This document shows, piece by piece, positions 1 through 10,662 of a stretch of DNA of 64,000 bases. The notes beneath the pieces are model-generated. The model searched no databases. It was given only the letters and a program-made list of their open reading frames with translations, and was not told the DNA's origin. Source of the stretch: Pseudomonas sp. ICMP22404 (GTDB lineage Bacteria; Pseudomonadota; Gammaproteobacteria; Pseudomonadales; Pseudomonadaceae); NCBI RefSeq assembly GCF_006227205.1, contig NZ_VCNG01000009.1:186001-250000 (forward strand), read 5' to 3'. Positions within the stretch are counted from its first letter, which is position 1, and the number at the start of each line of letters is the position of its first letter. The position numbers and the translations under genes are program-made.

Positions 1-55
1 GGCGGAACCGTAAGTAGCCGTTACCGCAGCAACGGATATGTACTCAGTCAACAGC
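1..55. other. Left-edge fragment downstream of cpdA
   Basis: These 55 bases follow the cpdA stop codon on the minus strand and contain no start codon with a ribosome binding site. A short CCGTT/AACGG inverted repeat is visible at about 18-36 but no T-run follows it. In P. aeruginosa the next gene would be a YqiA-like esterase, which lies outside the window if present. Confidence 0.4.
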
Positions 56-871
56 TCAATACCCCTCAGCCCCATAATCAACCACAAACTCAAACCCAAC
101 CACCCGCTCAACCCCCGTCTCCAACCGCCCATCCGGCAGAAGCCGCAACCACCGATACCCCGGCGCCTGCTCACCCACCGCAAAATCCACAGACCCAGGC
201 TCAAACTGAATACAGGTAGAAGGCGAAGCCAACAAACGCACCCCCTCACGCACCTGATCGACCTCCTGGTGCACATGCCCCCAAAGCACCCCCCGCACCT
301 GCGGAAACCGATCCAACACCGCAAACAGCGCATCTGGATTGCGCAACCCAATGGGCGCCATCCACTCACACCCGATCGACACCGGATGATGATGCAGACA
401 CACCAGATGATGCCGCTCCGGCGCCTCGCTCAAAGCATTGGCCAACAGGATCAACTGCTCCGGCGCCAGGAACCCCGGCACCGAACCCGGCACCGCAGAG
501 TCCAGCAGGGTGATGCGCCAATTCCCGATGTCGACCACAGGATCGAGCAGCATGCTCTGGACCGCTGCCTGGAGCATCACCTGCGGCTCATCATGGTTAC
601 CCGGAATCCAACGCGCCGGCGCATCGATCCGAGCGCTCATCTGGTGGAACGCTTCATAGGATTGCAGCGTCCCGTCCTGGGACAAATCCCCGGTGGCAAG
701 CATCAGGTCGATGTTCGGCTGCTGCTTCAGGACCAGGTCAATGACCGCCCGCAGGCTGTCGCGGGTGTTCATGCCCAGCAGCGAGCCGTCGGCCTCGGCG
801 AACAGGTGGCTGTCGGACAGTTGGACCAGCAACACCGGATCGGCGGCGGTCAGGGTGGATACGCTCGGCAA
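56..871 (-). CDS. cpdA: 3',5'-cyclic-AMP phosphodiesterase CpdA
   Basis: This cytoplasmic metallophosphoesterase hydrolyses cAMP to AMP and so limits Vfr/CRP-type signalling. The 271-residue product has the class III phosphodiesterase metal motifs in order: D-S-H near residue 20, G-D-L-S, G-N-H-D, and the C-terminal G-H-V-H. Length and motif spacing are normal for the family. The start is a TTG codon at 871, supported by a GGGAGC-type ribosome binding site about 8 nt upstream; the nearest upstream ATG runs straight into a TGA. It heads the minus-strand block with the DUF1249 gene and nudF upstream, the same order as in P. aeruginosa and related to the E. coli nudF-yqiB-cpdA cluster. Confidence 0.93.
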   Translation of the reverse strand: MPSVSTLTAADPVLLVQLSDSHLFAEADGSLLGMNTRDSLRAVIDLVLKQQPNIDLMLATGDLSQDGTLQSYEAFHQMSARIDAPARWIPGNHDEPQVMLQAAVQSMLLDPVVDIGNWRITLLDSAVPGSVPGFLAPEQLILLANALSEAPERHHLVCLHHHPVSIGCEWMAPIGLRNPDALFAVLDRFPQVRGVLWGHVHQEVDQVREGVRLLASPSTCIQFEPGSVDFAVGEQAPGYRWLRLLPDGRLETGVERVVGFEFVVDYGAEGY

Positions 872-982
872 ATCGCTCGCTCCCAGGCGCGATCACGCCA
901 TTGGATGAAGTCGCAATTATGCTGGGGTTGATCGAAAGGGGAAACCCGCGAACCGGAACCGGTTCACAGACAGCGCACTGCA

Positions 983-1435
983 CTAGCGAACCACTTCGAA
1001 CTCGTGACCCAGCGCCAGGCAATGACTCAGCCACTCACCCAGGAACAGATTCAACTGGGCCTTTTCGTCCGGCTGGTGCATCGAGGCATTGGGGTAAGGA
1101 TAGATGCCACGAAAGCGTCTAGCATGTTCGGCGCTCACCACTTCGGCCATGCGCGCATCGTGATAGACCTGAACCTCCAGCTGCGGCACCGGCAGCCAGG
1201 GCAGGCTGTGTTCCTGGCGCACTTGCAAGGTGGTGGTGTACGGACAGGTCTGCAGCACTTCGAGCGCCAGCACCCCGAGCATCTGGTCGCCGTGGGTCAC
1301 GGCGATGCGGCGCGGTGCCGGGTCGTTGCGCATGTCCGGCAACAAGCGCATCAGGCGGGCGTAGTTTGCCTCGCAGGCGGCTTGCAGCCCGACCAGATCG
1401 ACGCGATAGCGATCGCGCAGCTTGCTTAAGACCAT
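983..1435 (-). CDS. DUF1249 (YqiB-like) family protein
   Basis: A 150-residue soluble protein of the DUF1249 family, whose biochemical role is unknown. It is rich in charged residues and has a conserved-looking centre with Q-V-R-Q-E and E-V-Q-V-Y-H-D-A-R-M-A-E, typical of E. coli YqiB. The ATG at 1435 overlaps the 3' end of nudF by 10 bp, so the two are very likely co-transcribed and translationally coupled. Position between nudF and cpdA is conserved across gammaproteobacteria. No membrane segment or signal peptide is visible. Confidence 0.85.
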   Translation of the reverse strand: MVLSKLRDRYRVDLVGLQAACEANYARLMRLLPDMRNDPAPRRIAVTHGDQMLGVLALEVLQTCPYTTTLQVRQEHSLPWLPVPQLEVQVYHDARMAEVVSAEHARRFRGIYPYPNASMHQPDEKAQLNLFLGEWLSHCLALGHEFEVVR

Positions 1436-2043
1436 AGCCCCCTCACTTCATCGCGATTCAAGGCCAGCCATTGCAAGGCAATGATGCTGGCCGCATTGCA
1501 GATTCGCCCGTCGCGTACCGCCTGCAAGGCATCCTCGAAAGCCCAGGCTTTCACGCGAATGTCTTCGGCTTCCTCCACAAGCCCATGCAGGCCGCTGGCC
1601 CCCGTGCTGTCGCAACGCCCCAGGTAAAGATGTACGAATTCATCGCTGCCGCCCGGCGATGGAAAATATTTGGTCATCGGCCAAAGCGCGGCGAAGTCCA
1701 GCCCAGCTTCCTCCTGCGCTTCGCGATGAGCAACTTCTTCCGGTTGCTCGTCCTTGTCGATCAGGCCCGCCACCAGCTCCACCAGCCAAGGGTTGGGGGT
1801 CTTGCCCATGGCACCGACACGAAACTGCTCGATCAACACCACCTCGTCGCGCTGCGGGTCGTAGGGCAAGACGCACACTGCGTCATGGCGCACGAACAAC
1901 TCACGGCTGATTTCACGGCTCATGCCGCCGGCGAACAATTCATGGCGCAGCCGGATGCGATCGAGTTTGTAGAAACCCTGGTAGCAGCTGTCGCGCTTGA
2001 TAATGTCCACGGTGGTCGGTGTGGCGTTGGCGAAATCAGTCAT
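1426..2043 (-). CDS. nudF: ADP-ribose pyrophosphatase (Nudix) NudF
   Basis: This enzyme hydrolyses ADP-ribose to AMP and ribose 5-phosphate and clears related sugar nucleotides. The 205-residue product carries a complete Nudix box, G-x5-E-x7-R-E-x2-E-E-x-G, reading G-L-I-D-K-D-E-Q-P-E-E-V-A-H-R-E-A-Q-E-E followed by A-G-L. I chose the ATG at 2043 (M-T-D-F-A-N) over a frame extension to 2064, since the shorter form matches the usual family length. It overlaps the DUF1249 gene at its 3' end and sits two genes upstream of cpdA, in the conserved order. Confidence 0.92.
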   Translation of the reverse strand: MTDFANATPTTVDIIKRDSCYQGFYKLDRIRLRHELFAGGMSREISRELFVRHDAVCVLPYDPQRDEVVLIEQFRVGAMGKTPNPWLVELVAGLIDKDEQPEEVAHREAQEEAGLDFAALWPMTKYFPSPGGSDEFVHLYLGRCDSTGASGLHGLVEEAEDIRVKAWAFEDALQAVRDGRICNAASIIALQWLALNRDEVRGLWS

Positions 2044-2256
2044 GGCAGTCCTCGTCTGGAGCAATCGATTCGAGGTTCCTACCTCGGCTTCGCGCCATCC
2101 TAACGCGCCCGTACCCTTTGATGCAGCCCCTTTCCTATCATCGGGATGGACGGCGGAAGGTGAAAGAATTCTAATGAGTTTAGTGGCGAACTGATTGCCC
2201 TGCTGACAGTCGAAGCGGGTAACTTTTTGCCTTTCCCTGTTTCATGAAGGACGCTC

Positions 2257-3003
2257 ATGTCGCTTTTCAGAATTGCTTCGCTGGCCGCCATTGCCCTGAC
2301 ACTGGGTGCCTGCCAAAGCCTGTTCCAACCCAACTACCGCACGCCACTGGACACCACCCGCGATGCCTCGGAGCAATTGCAACCAGGCTGCGCCAGCGCC
2401 GACTGCCCCTTGGTGAACATCGACACCGTGCACTTTCCGGCCGAACCCGCCCTGGACGGTATCGTCGAAAAGCGCCTGCTGCAAATGACCCGCACCACAC
2501 CCGACACCCCGGTGGCGCCTACACTGGCGGCGTATCGCGAGCAGTTCTTGCGCAGCGCCCCGCCGCGCACCAGCAGCTACTTGCAGGCCAAGGTACGTGA
2601 GCAACATGACGGCCTGGTGATCATCGAACTGTCCAGTTACCTGGACACCGGCGGCGCCCATGGCACGCCGGGGCGCGGTTTCATCAATTATTCGCGCCAG
2701 CAGCACAAGGTACTGGCGCTGTCGGACATGCTGCTGCCGGGCCAGGAAGAAGCCTTCTGGAAAGCGGCTCAGGTGGCTCATAACAGCTGGCTGATCAGCA
2801 CCAAGCTGGATCAGGAGCCGGAGTTCCTGAAGCAGTGGCATTTCCAGAAAACCCAGAACGTGGCGCTGACCTACGGCGGGGTGATCCTCAAGTACGAAAC
2901 CAGCACCATTGCACCTTACGCCCTGGGCCACATCGAACTGAAGATCGCTTACCCGCGCCTCAATGGCATTCTCAAGCCCGAGCTGTTTCCCGGCCGTAGC
3001 TGA
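2257..3003 (+). CDS. Putative lipoprotein, RsiV/DUF3298-like
   Basis: A 248-residue protein with a clear lipoprotein signal: a hydrophobic stretch ending in L-G-A-C, with Cys19 as the likely lipidated residue. The rest resembles the DUF3298/DUF4163 fold seen in the RsiV anti-sigma ectodomain and in periplasmic lipoproteins, including the T-G-G-A-H-G segment and the late Y-E-x-A/S-x-Y-A-like region (K-Y-E-T-S-T-I-A-P-Y-A). There is a good GAAGGA-like ribosome binding site about 8 nt before the ATG. Its 3' end overlaps the converging cytX gene by 32 bp. Likely periplasmic, outer-membrane anchored; the exact role is unknown. Confidence 0.8.
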   Translation: MSLFRIASLAAIALTLGACQSLFQPNYRTPLDTTRDASEQLQPGCASADCPLVNIDTVHFPAEPALDGIVEKRLLQMTRTTPDTPVAPTLAAYREQFLRSAPPRTSSYLQAKVREQHDGLVIIELSSYLDTGGAHGTPGRGFINYSRQQHKVLALSDMLLPGQEEAFWKAAQVAHNSWLISTKLDQEPEFLKQWHFQKTQNVALTYGGVILKYETSTIAPYALGHIELKIAYPRLNGILKPELFPGRS

Positions 3004-4264
3004 AAGCCCGGCCCAGCAACAGTTGCAGCAGCCCTGCCAGGACCAGTGACGGCAGGGTTGCGCCGATATCCGGGTAGAAATTGGCCAGCAAGTGGTAAGT
3101 GCTCACCCCGCCCAGCCAGGCCAATAGCGCCGGCCAGCGCAAGGAAGTGGATACCACCTGGCTGCGGCGTTTACGCAGGATGAAGTGGTCCACCAGCACC
3201 ACGCCGAACAGCGGCGCGAACACCGAGCCGATCAGCAGCAGGAAATTCTGGTACTGCGCCAACGGCGCGAAACAGGCGACCAGGGTGCAGATGACGCCGA
3301 TCGCCAACGCCAGATGCTCGACCTTCAACCCCGACAACATGCCGCTGGACACCGCTGCGGAATGGATGTCGGCGAATGCGTTTTCCGACTCGTCCAGCAG
3401 AATCAGCAGCAGGGGAATGCCCAATCCCGCGCCCGCCAGGGCCAGCAACAGCGCGTTGACTTCACCGCTCGGCGCGAACGCCAGGGTGTAGGCGACACCC
3501 AGGCTCATCAGCCAGAAGTTACCGATGAAGAACCCCAGCGCCGTGCCACCGAAGACATTCCTGGCGCGTTTGCCGAAGCGCGAATAGTCGGCAATCAGCG
3601 GCAGCCAGGACAACGGCATGGCAATCGCGATATCGAAGCCCACGGCCAAGGGCATCGAGCCGTCGCCGGCCTGGGCCCACAGCGCCGCCAGGTCGGCCTT
3701 GGCGAACAGGTTCCAGGTCAACCAGGTGCACGCCGCCAGCAGCAGCCAGATGCCCCACTTGCGCAACACTTTGCGCACGAAGGTCAGCGGCCCGCTCACC
3801 GCGAGCAAGGTGGCCAGGACGCCGAAGAACAAGGTCCACAGCAGCGGATTCGCCCCGAGGCTGCCTTCGCTGAAAGCCCGGGCGCCCAGCAGGCTGGCGG
3901 CGTCGCGCATGACGATGATCTCGAACGAGCCCCAGCCGATCAGCTGCAGCAGATTCAACACCGCCGGTACGCTCGCGCCCTTGCTGCCCAGGCTGAGCTT
4001 GAGGGCGGCCATGGCCGACAGGCCGGTGTCGCTGCCGATCACCCCGACGGCCGCTAGCAGCAGGACGCCCACCAGCGTGCCGAGGAAAATCGCCAGCAAC
4101 GAACCGCTCAGGCCCAGGCCCGGCGCCAGCAAGGCCCCGACCTGCAAGACCATCAGGCCGATGCCGAGGGAGAACCACAGGGAGAAGAGATCGCGCGCGC
4201 CGAAGACACGTTTGTCCGTGGGGACGGCGATGTCGGGGGAGTAGGTGCTGGGTTGGATGTTCAA
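2972..4264 (-). CDS. cytX: Putative hydroxymethylpyrimidine transporter CytX
   Basis: A 430-residue integral membrane protein of the nucleobase:cation symporter-1 (purine/cytosine permease) family with about twelve hydrophobic segments. It lies immediately downstream of riboswitch-controlled thiC, and CytX proteins in this setting are thought to import the thiamin pyrimidine HMP; that function is inferred from context. The frame opens at a TTG at 4264 (N-I-Q-P-S-T); the next in-frame ATG is at residue 37, inside the first membrane segment, so TTG is the better start. Its 3' end overlaps the lipoprotein gene head-on by 32 bp. A REPIN fills the thiC-cytX gap, so co-transcription is plausible but not certain. 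Confidence 0.8.
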   Translation of the reverse strand: MNIQPSTYSPDIAVPTDKRVFGARDLFSLWFSLGIGLMVLQVGALLAPGLGLSGSLLAIFLGTLVGVLLLAAVGVIGSDTGLSAMAALKLSLGSKGASVPAVLNLLQLIGWGSFEIIVMRDAASLLGARAFSEGSLGANPLLWTLFFGVLATLLAVSGPLTFVRKVLRKWGIWLLLAACTWLTWNLFAKADLAALWAQAGDGSMPLAVGFDIAIAMPLSWLPLIADYSRFGKRARNVFGGTALGFFIGNFWLMSLGVAYTLAFAPSGEVNALLLALAGAGLGIPLLLILLDESENAFADIHSAAVSSGMLSGLKVEHLALAIGVICTLVACFAPLAQYQNFLLLIGSVFAPLFGVVLVDHFILRKRRSQVVSTSLRWPALLAWLGGVSTYHLLANFYPDIGATLPSLVLAGLLQLLLGRAFSYGRETARA

Positions 4265-4301
4265 GGGGGTTGTCTCAGAGAGATATTTGTTGTTTTAGCG
4301 A

Positions 4302-4406
4302 CCGCTATCGCGAGCAGGCTCGCTCCCACAAGGGGCCGGCGGCAGGCACAGGATTTGTGCACACCGCGATCCACTGTGGGAGCGAGCCTGCTCGCGATGG
4401 CGGCGG
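4302..4406. repeat. REPIN (two inverted REP elements)
   Basis: An inverted pair of Pseudomonas REP sequences: 4302-4330 reads CGCGAGCAGGCTCGCTCCCA in its core, and 4375-4406 carries the reverse complement core followed by GATGGCGGCGG. The arms can fold into one long hairpin. It occupies most of the thiC-cytX gap. Confidence 0.9.
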
Positions 4407-4425
4407 TGAAAACACCGCCGCCATC
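4396..4425. terminator. Perfect 13-bp hairpin just after thiC
   Basis: GATGGCGGCGGTG at 4396-4408 and its exact reverse complement at 4413-4425 flank an AAAA loop. The hairpin starts 9 bp beyond the thiC stop codon and partly overlaps the REP arm. No T-run follows on the minus strand, so it could stabilise the thiC transcript 3' end or block read-through only partly, rather than act as a classical intrinsic terminator. Confidence 0.45.
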
Positions 4426-4433
4426 AGCTCGGA

Positions 4434-6323
<1,890 letters not shown>

Positions 6324-6490
6324 CACGGGTTCTCCAGACACACATCCAGGCAGTGGATTTTTGTCGGAGCGAACCTGTAGCGAATGGACGCAATCCTGCA
6401 CGACAGTGCGGACGCTGTGCTTGATGCACGAGTGTGTTCGAGGGTCGAACAACATCCCGGACGAAGCACAAGAGGACTCGCCGGGTGACG

Positions 6491-6590
6491 AGAAATCTTG
6501 TTCCCTACGCAGGCCTTAACCTGATCAGGTTCAACGGGATCCGAAATTATTCGATCTCAGCCTCATAGCAAGGCACCCCGACAAGAACCC
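6491..6590 (-). promoter_or_regulatory. TPP riboswitch (THI element) upstream of thiC
   Basis: Read on the minus strand, this leader contains GGGGTGCC near its start, CTGAGATC, CCGTTGAACCTGATCAGG, and GCGTAGGGAA in the right order, which are the conserved THI-box pieces of the TPP aptamer. It ends about 170 nt before the thiC ATG, leaving room for an expression platform. TPP binding normally represses thiC at the level of transcription or translation. Confidence 0.95.
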
Positions 6591-6744
6591 GGCCAGTCTA
6601 GACACAACCACCGCAGAACGCCATCACCGCAGCAAAAGGCGTGATGAATGGCGCATATACAGGATTGTTGCCGTGCCCGTGCGCAACTACACTCGCTACG
6701 CCGCGCCTCTTGTGCGCAATCATTTGAGAAGTAGGGATCGCCTC
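6591..6744. promoter_or_regulatory. Divergent promoter region thiC / opmH
   Basis: This stretch lies between the riboswitch (minus strand) and the opmH start (plus strand) and must hold both promoters. I see no convincing paired -35/-10 hexamers by eye and no further gene. Confidence 0.35.
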
Positions 6745-8184
6745 ATGCTGCGCAAACTCTCACTGGCCCTTGCCGTGTCTTGTGCGTCCAATGGAATGGC
6801 CTGGGCTGCCGAAGCGCCCTTATCCACCCGGACCGATCTGGTGAGCGTGTACCAGGAAGCGGTGGATAACAACGCCGATCTGGCCGCTGCCCGCGCCCAG
6901 TACGGTGCCCAGAAAGAAGTGGTGCCCCAGGCCCGTGCCGGGTTGTTGCCCAACCTGTCGGCCGGTGCCGACCTGAACAACACCCGTACCGAGCTCGACC
7001 AACCGGCGCTGACCGCCACCCGCAGCGCCACGGTTTACCAGGCCACGTTGTCCCAGCCCATTTTCCGGGCCGACCGCTGGTTCCAGTTGCAGGCGGCAAA
7101 ATCCGTCAACGAACAAGCGTCGCTGCAACTGTCGGCCACCGAGCAGAACATGATCCTGCAGAGCGCCGAGAGCTATTTCAACGTACTGCGCAGCCAGGAC
7201 AACCTGGCCTCGACCAAGGCCGAGGAGGCGGCTTTCAAACGTCAACTCGACCAGTCCAACGAGCGCTTCGACGTGGGCCTGTCGGACAAGACCGACGTGC
7301 TGCAATCCCAGGCCAGCTACGACACTGCCCGCGCCAACCGGATCCTTGCCCAGCGCCAGGTCGAGGATGCGTTCGAAGCATTGATCACCCTGACCAACCG
7401 CCAGTACAACTCGATCCAGGGCATCGTCCACACGCTGCCGATCCTGCCGCCGGTGCCGAATGATGCCAAGGCCTGGGTCGACACCGCGGCCAAGCAGAAC
7501 CTCAACCTGCTGGCCAGCAACTACGCCGTCGACGCCGCCGAAGACACCTTGCGTCAACGCAAAGCCGGTCATGCACCCACGCTCGACGCGATAGCCCAGT
7601 ACAAGAAAGGCGACAACGACGGCCTCGGCTTTACCAACCCGAGCCCGACCGGCCAGCGTTACGGTGGCGATGCCGAGCAGCGCACCATCGGCCTGCAGTT
7701 GAGTATCCCGATCTACAGTGGCGGGCTGACCAGCTCCCAGGTGCGCGAGTCCTACTCGCAACTCACCCAGACCGAGCAGCAGCGCGAAGGCCTGCGCCGG
7801 CAGGTGGTGGAGAACACCCGCAACCTGCACCGCGCGGTGAATACCGACGTGGAACAGGTCCAGGCCCGGCGCCAGTCGATCATCTCCAACCAGAGCGCGG
7901 TAGAGGCCACGGAGATCGGTTATCAGGTGGGGACTCGCAACATCGTCGATGTGCTGGATGCCCAGCGCCAGCTGTACACCTCGGTGCGCAACTACAACAA
8001 CGCCCGCTACGACTACATCCTCGACAACCTGCGCCTCAAGCAGGCCGCCGGCACCCTCAGCCCCGCCGACCTGCAGGACCTGTCACGCTACCTCAAGCCC
8101 GACTACAACCCGGACAGGGACTTCCTGCCGCCAGACCTGGCGCAGGCGGCGGAGCAGCAATTGCGTTCGCGGCCGGCGCAGTAA
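6745..8184 (+). CDS. opmH: TolC-family outer membrane channel protein OpmH
   Basis: A 479-residue outer membrane efflux channel of the TolC type, expected to form a trimer that spans the outer membrane and periplasm and joins type I secretion or RND/MFS efflux pumps. The start at 6745 gives a clean signal peptide (M-L-R-K-L-S to A-W-A, cut before A-E-A-P-L); AGGGA lies about 7 nt upstream. Two repeated outer membrane efflux domains follow, with long helical stretches and the family-typical I-P-I-Y-S-G-G-L turn before the second barrel strand. Position beside thiC matches P. aeruginosa PA4974 (OpmH). No pump genes adjoin it, as is usual for opmH. Confidence 0.9.
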   Translation: MLRKLSLALAVSCASNGMAWAAEAPLSTRTDLVSVYQEAVDNNADLAAARAQYGAQKEVVPQARAGLLPNLSAGADLNNTRTELDQPALTATRSATVYQATLSQPIFRADRWFQLQAAKSVNEQASLQLSATEQNMILQSAESYFNVLRSQDNLASTKAEEAAFKRQLDQSNERFDVGLSDKTDVLQSQASYDTARANRILAQRQVEDAFEALITLTNRQYNSIQGIVHTLPILPPVPNDAKAWVDTAAKQNLNLLASNYAVDAAEDTLRQRKAGHAPTLDAIAQYKKGDNDGLGFTNPSPTGQRYGGDAEQRTIGLQLSIPIYSGGLTSSQVRESYSQLTQTEQQREGLRRQVVENTRNLHRAVNTDVEQVQARRQSIISNQSAVEATEIGYQVGTRNIVDVLDAQRQLYTSVRNYNNARYDYILDNLRLKQAAGTLSPADLQDLSRYLKPDYNPDRDFLPPDLAQAAEQQLRSRPAQ

Positions 8185-8198
8185 GCAACAGTAACCCT

Positions 8199-8356
8199 TG
8201 TGGCGAGGGGATTTATCCCCGCTGGGCTGCGCAGCAGCCCCAAAACCTGCCAGCGCGGTGTGTGAGGTAGTTTGAAGGGGGGGCGCTTCGCACCCCAGCG
8301 GGGCGGTGCGACGTTTCGCTAAATCCCCTCGCCACAGATAAATCTCCTCGCCACAA
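8199..8356. repeat. REP-type repeat block, TGTGGCGAGGGGATT class
   Basis: TGTGGCGAGGGGATTTATCC at 8199 pairs with TAAATCCCCTCGCCACA ending near 8336, with GC-rich internal hairpins (for example GCTGCGCAGC). A third partial arm ends at 8356. The block lies after opmH and is nearly identical, in inverted orientation, to the block at 11028-11184. Confidence 0.85.
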
Positions 8357-8365
8357 GAGCAATGA

Positions 8366-9646
8366 TCACCGTTCGGAGATCAACCGCCCCAACCCCTCCA
8401 GCAACCGCTGCAACGCGCCCTGATTGGTGCGCATCACCTTCAACCCCGCCTCGGCCATGCGCTGCGCATCCCGGGGCAGTTCGAACAGGCGTTGTATCGC
8501 CCAGGCCAGGCTCTCGGCATCTTCGACTTCCTGCAACGCCCCGGCGCTGCGCAGTTGCGCGGCGATTTCGAGGAAGTTGAACAGGTGCGGCCCACTGAGC
8601 ACCGGCTTCGACAGCGCCGCCGGCTCCAGCAGATTGTGGCCGCCGTTGGGCACCAGGCTGCCGCCCACGAACGCGCTATCGGCCAACGCGTAGAGGAACA
8701 GCAGCTCGCCCATGGTGTCGCCCAGCAACACCGAGACTTGCGCGGTAACGGGCTGCGCGCTGGAACGCCGGACCGTGGCAAAGCCTTCGCTTTCACACAA
8801 CCGGTGCACCGTGTCGAAACGCTCGGGATGACGCGGCACCAGGATCAGCAACGCATCAGGGTAACTGTCGAGTAGCCGACGGTGCGCGGCCAGCACCACC
8901 TCGTCTTCGCCCTCATGGGTGCTCGCAGCGATCCAGACCGGGCGATCTGTCGCCTGCCATTGGCTGCGCAGGGCACTGGCGCGTTCGAGCAGTTGCGGGT
9001 CGATGGTCAGGTCGTACTTGATGGAACCGGTGACCTCGACGGTCTCGGCCCGGGCGCCCAACTGGCGGAAACGTTCGGCCTCGGCTTCGGTCTGGACGGC
9101 AAACAGGCTCATCTCGGCCAGCATCGGCCGGGTGAGTTTGGGGAAACGGGCATAGCCCCGGGCCGAACGCTCCGACAAACGCGCATTCGCCAAGGCCACG
9201 GGAATACCGCGCTTGGCGCATTGATGGATGTGGTTGGGCCACAGCTCGGTTTCCATGATCACCGCCAGCGTCGGTCGCACCCGATCAAGAAAACGACTGG
9301 CAGCGCACGGCAAGTCGTAGGGCAAATAACAATGCTGAATACGCGGCTCATTGGCGAATAACGCCTGGATCCGCTCCGAGCCGGTGGGCGTCATGCAGGT
9401 CACCGTGATCGGCAACTGTGGATAACGCTGCAACAGGGCGCGAATCATCGGCGCGGCAGCGATGCTTTCGCCCACCGACACCGCATGGACCCAGATGCCT
9501 CCCTGGGCCATGACCGGCAGGCCCCAGGAAAACCGCTCGCCGATGCGCCGGGCATACGCCGGCGCCTTGCGCGCCCGCAACCACAGCCGAATCGCCACCA
9601 ATGGCAGCCCCAGGTAAAACAATGCGCTATAGAGAGTTCTGTTCAT
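8366..9646 (-). CDS. waaA: 3-deoxy-D-manno-octulosonic acid (Kdo) transferase WaaA
   Basis: A GT30 enzyme at the inner membrane that adds Kdo residues from CMP-Kdo to lipid IVA, starting the LPS core. The 426-residue product begins with a hydrophobic anchor (M-N-R-T-L-Y-S-A-L-F-Y-L), then R-R-I-G-E-R-F, W-V-H-A-V-S-V-G-E, the T-x-M-T-P-T-G-S-E region, the M-E-T-E-L-W-P-N motif, and the C-terminal V-G-G-S-L-V-P-N-G-G-H-N-x-L-E-P-A signature. The start ATG at 9646 fits all known family members; the open frame extends upstream but only through non-coding sequence. It stands apart from the main LPS cluster, as in P. aeruginosa. Confidence 0.96.
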   Translation of the reverse strand: MNRTLYSALFYLGLPLVAIRLWLRARKAPAYARRIGERFSWGLPVMAQGGIWVHAVSVGESIAAAPMIRALLQRYPQLPITVTCMTPTGSERIQALFANEPRIQHCYLPYDLPCAASRFLDRVRPTLAVIMETELWPNHIHQCAKRGIPVALANARLSERSARGYARFPKLTRPMLAEMSLFAVQTEAEAERFRQLGARAETVEVTGSIKYDLTIDPQLLERASALRSQWQATDRPVWIAASTHEGEDEVVLAAHRRLLDSYPDALLILVPRHPERFDTVHRLCESEGFATVRRSSAQPVTAQVSVLLGDTMGELLFLYALADSAFVGGSLVPNGGHNLLEPAALSKPVLSGPHLFNFLEIAAQLRSAGALQEVEDAESLAWAIQRLFELPRDAQRMAEAGLKVMRTNQGALQRLLEGLGRLISER

Positions 9647-9668
9647 GGCGGCGGAGTTTATCGGTTTT

Positions 9669-10559
9669 TCAGCCGATCGCCTGCAACTGCACGGCAAAAC
9701 GTTCCGCCAGCCAGCGCGCAGCCGGGCCCAAGGGTTCGTCGCGACGCCAGACCAGCTCCACCACCAGGGCCGGCGGGGTCCATTCGCTGTTGAGTTCGAC
9801 CATGTCGCCCAGGTACGCCGGATATTGCACCACATGCCGCGGCAGCCAGGCCCAGCCCAGGCCACTTCTCAGCCATTCGGCCAGGACGTAAAAGCTGTCG
9901 GCACGCCAGACCTGCGGGCTGGCCTGCTCGCTGCCGGGATAGACACTGGACTGGGTCGCCATCAGCAACTGCCGGTGCCGGGCCATTTCCCGACAGGACA
10001 CGTAGTCGTGGTTGGCCAACGGATGCCCTTTGCTACACACCGTGACCATCTCGACGCTGCCCAACACTCGGCGCTCCAGCGCTTCGGGGATCTGGTCGTG
10101 GTAGAACAACAAGCCCAGGTCAGCGCGACGCTCCACCAGTTTGCGCGCCACATCGCCCTGGGCGGCACTGGCCAGTTGCACCTCAAGGGTGGGGAATTGC
10201 TCGGCCAACGCCGCCAGGCTGTCGATGACCGGTTGATAGGGCATGGCCTCGTCCTGAGCCAGGCGCAGCGACGCCTCCTGCCCGCGCATCAAGGCCAGGG
10301 CCCGGCCATTGAGGCGCTCACACTGGCGCAACACCTCCCGCGCTTCCTCCAGCAATGCCTCGCCGGCATCCGTGAGCTTCGGCTGACGGCCGCTGCTGCG
10401 CTCGAACAGGCTGACGCCTAAATCCGCCTCCAGCAAGGCAATCGCGCTGCTGACGGCCGATTGGGCCTTGCGTTGATCCCGGGCCACGGCGGAGAACGAA
10501 CGCTGTTCGGCGACGCCCACGAACAGTCGCAATTGCTCAAGATTCCACTCAACGTTCAT
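9669..10559 (-). CDS. LysR-family transcriptional regulator
   Basis: A 296-residue LysR-type regulator: an N-terminal winged helix-turn-helix (about residues 3-62, including F-S-A-V-A-R-D-Q-R-K-A-Q-S-A-V-S-S) followed by a periplasmic-binding-protein-like effector domain. It is transcribed away from the SMR efflux gene, and the gap holds a perfect inverted repeat at 10566-10588 that could be its operator. By the usual LysR logic it may control the efflux gene and itself. Effector unknown. Confidence 0.88.
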   Translation of the reverse strand: MNVEWNLEQLRLFVGVAEQRSFSAVARDQRKAQSAVSSAIALLEADLGVSLFERSSGRQPKLTDAGEALLEEAREVLRQCERLNGRALALMRGQEASLRLAQDEAMPYQPVIDSLAALAEQFPTLEVQLASAAQGDVARKLVERRADLGLLFYHDQIPEALERRVLGSVEMVTVCSKGHPLANHDYVSCREMARHRQLLMATQSSVYPGSEQASPQVWRADSFYVLAEWLRSGLGWAWLPRHVVQYPAYLGDMVELNSEWTPPALVVELVWRRDEPLGPAARWLAERFAVQLQAIG

Positions 10560-10565
10560 GACCCA

Positions 10566-10588
10566 ACCTATCTCATTAACAGATAGGT
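10566..10588. promoter_or_regulatory. Candidate LysR operator palindrome
   Basis: ACCTATCT at 10566-10573, a 7-base spacer, then AGATAGGT at 10581-10588: a perfect 8-bp inverted repeat in the divergent lysR/SMR gap, 7 bp from the lysR start. Placement and symmetry suit a LysR binding site; binding is inferred. Confidence 0.6.
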
Positions 10589-10662
10589 AATGACTTTACC
10601 GCATCTAGCCGCGCACTAGAATGGCGACATCGAAAGACGCAACAGTCAAAGAGGTTACGCCC

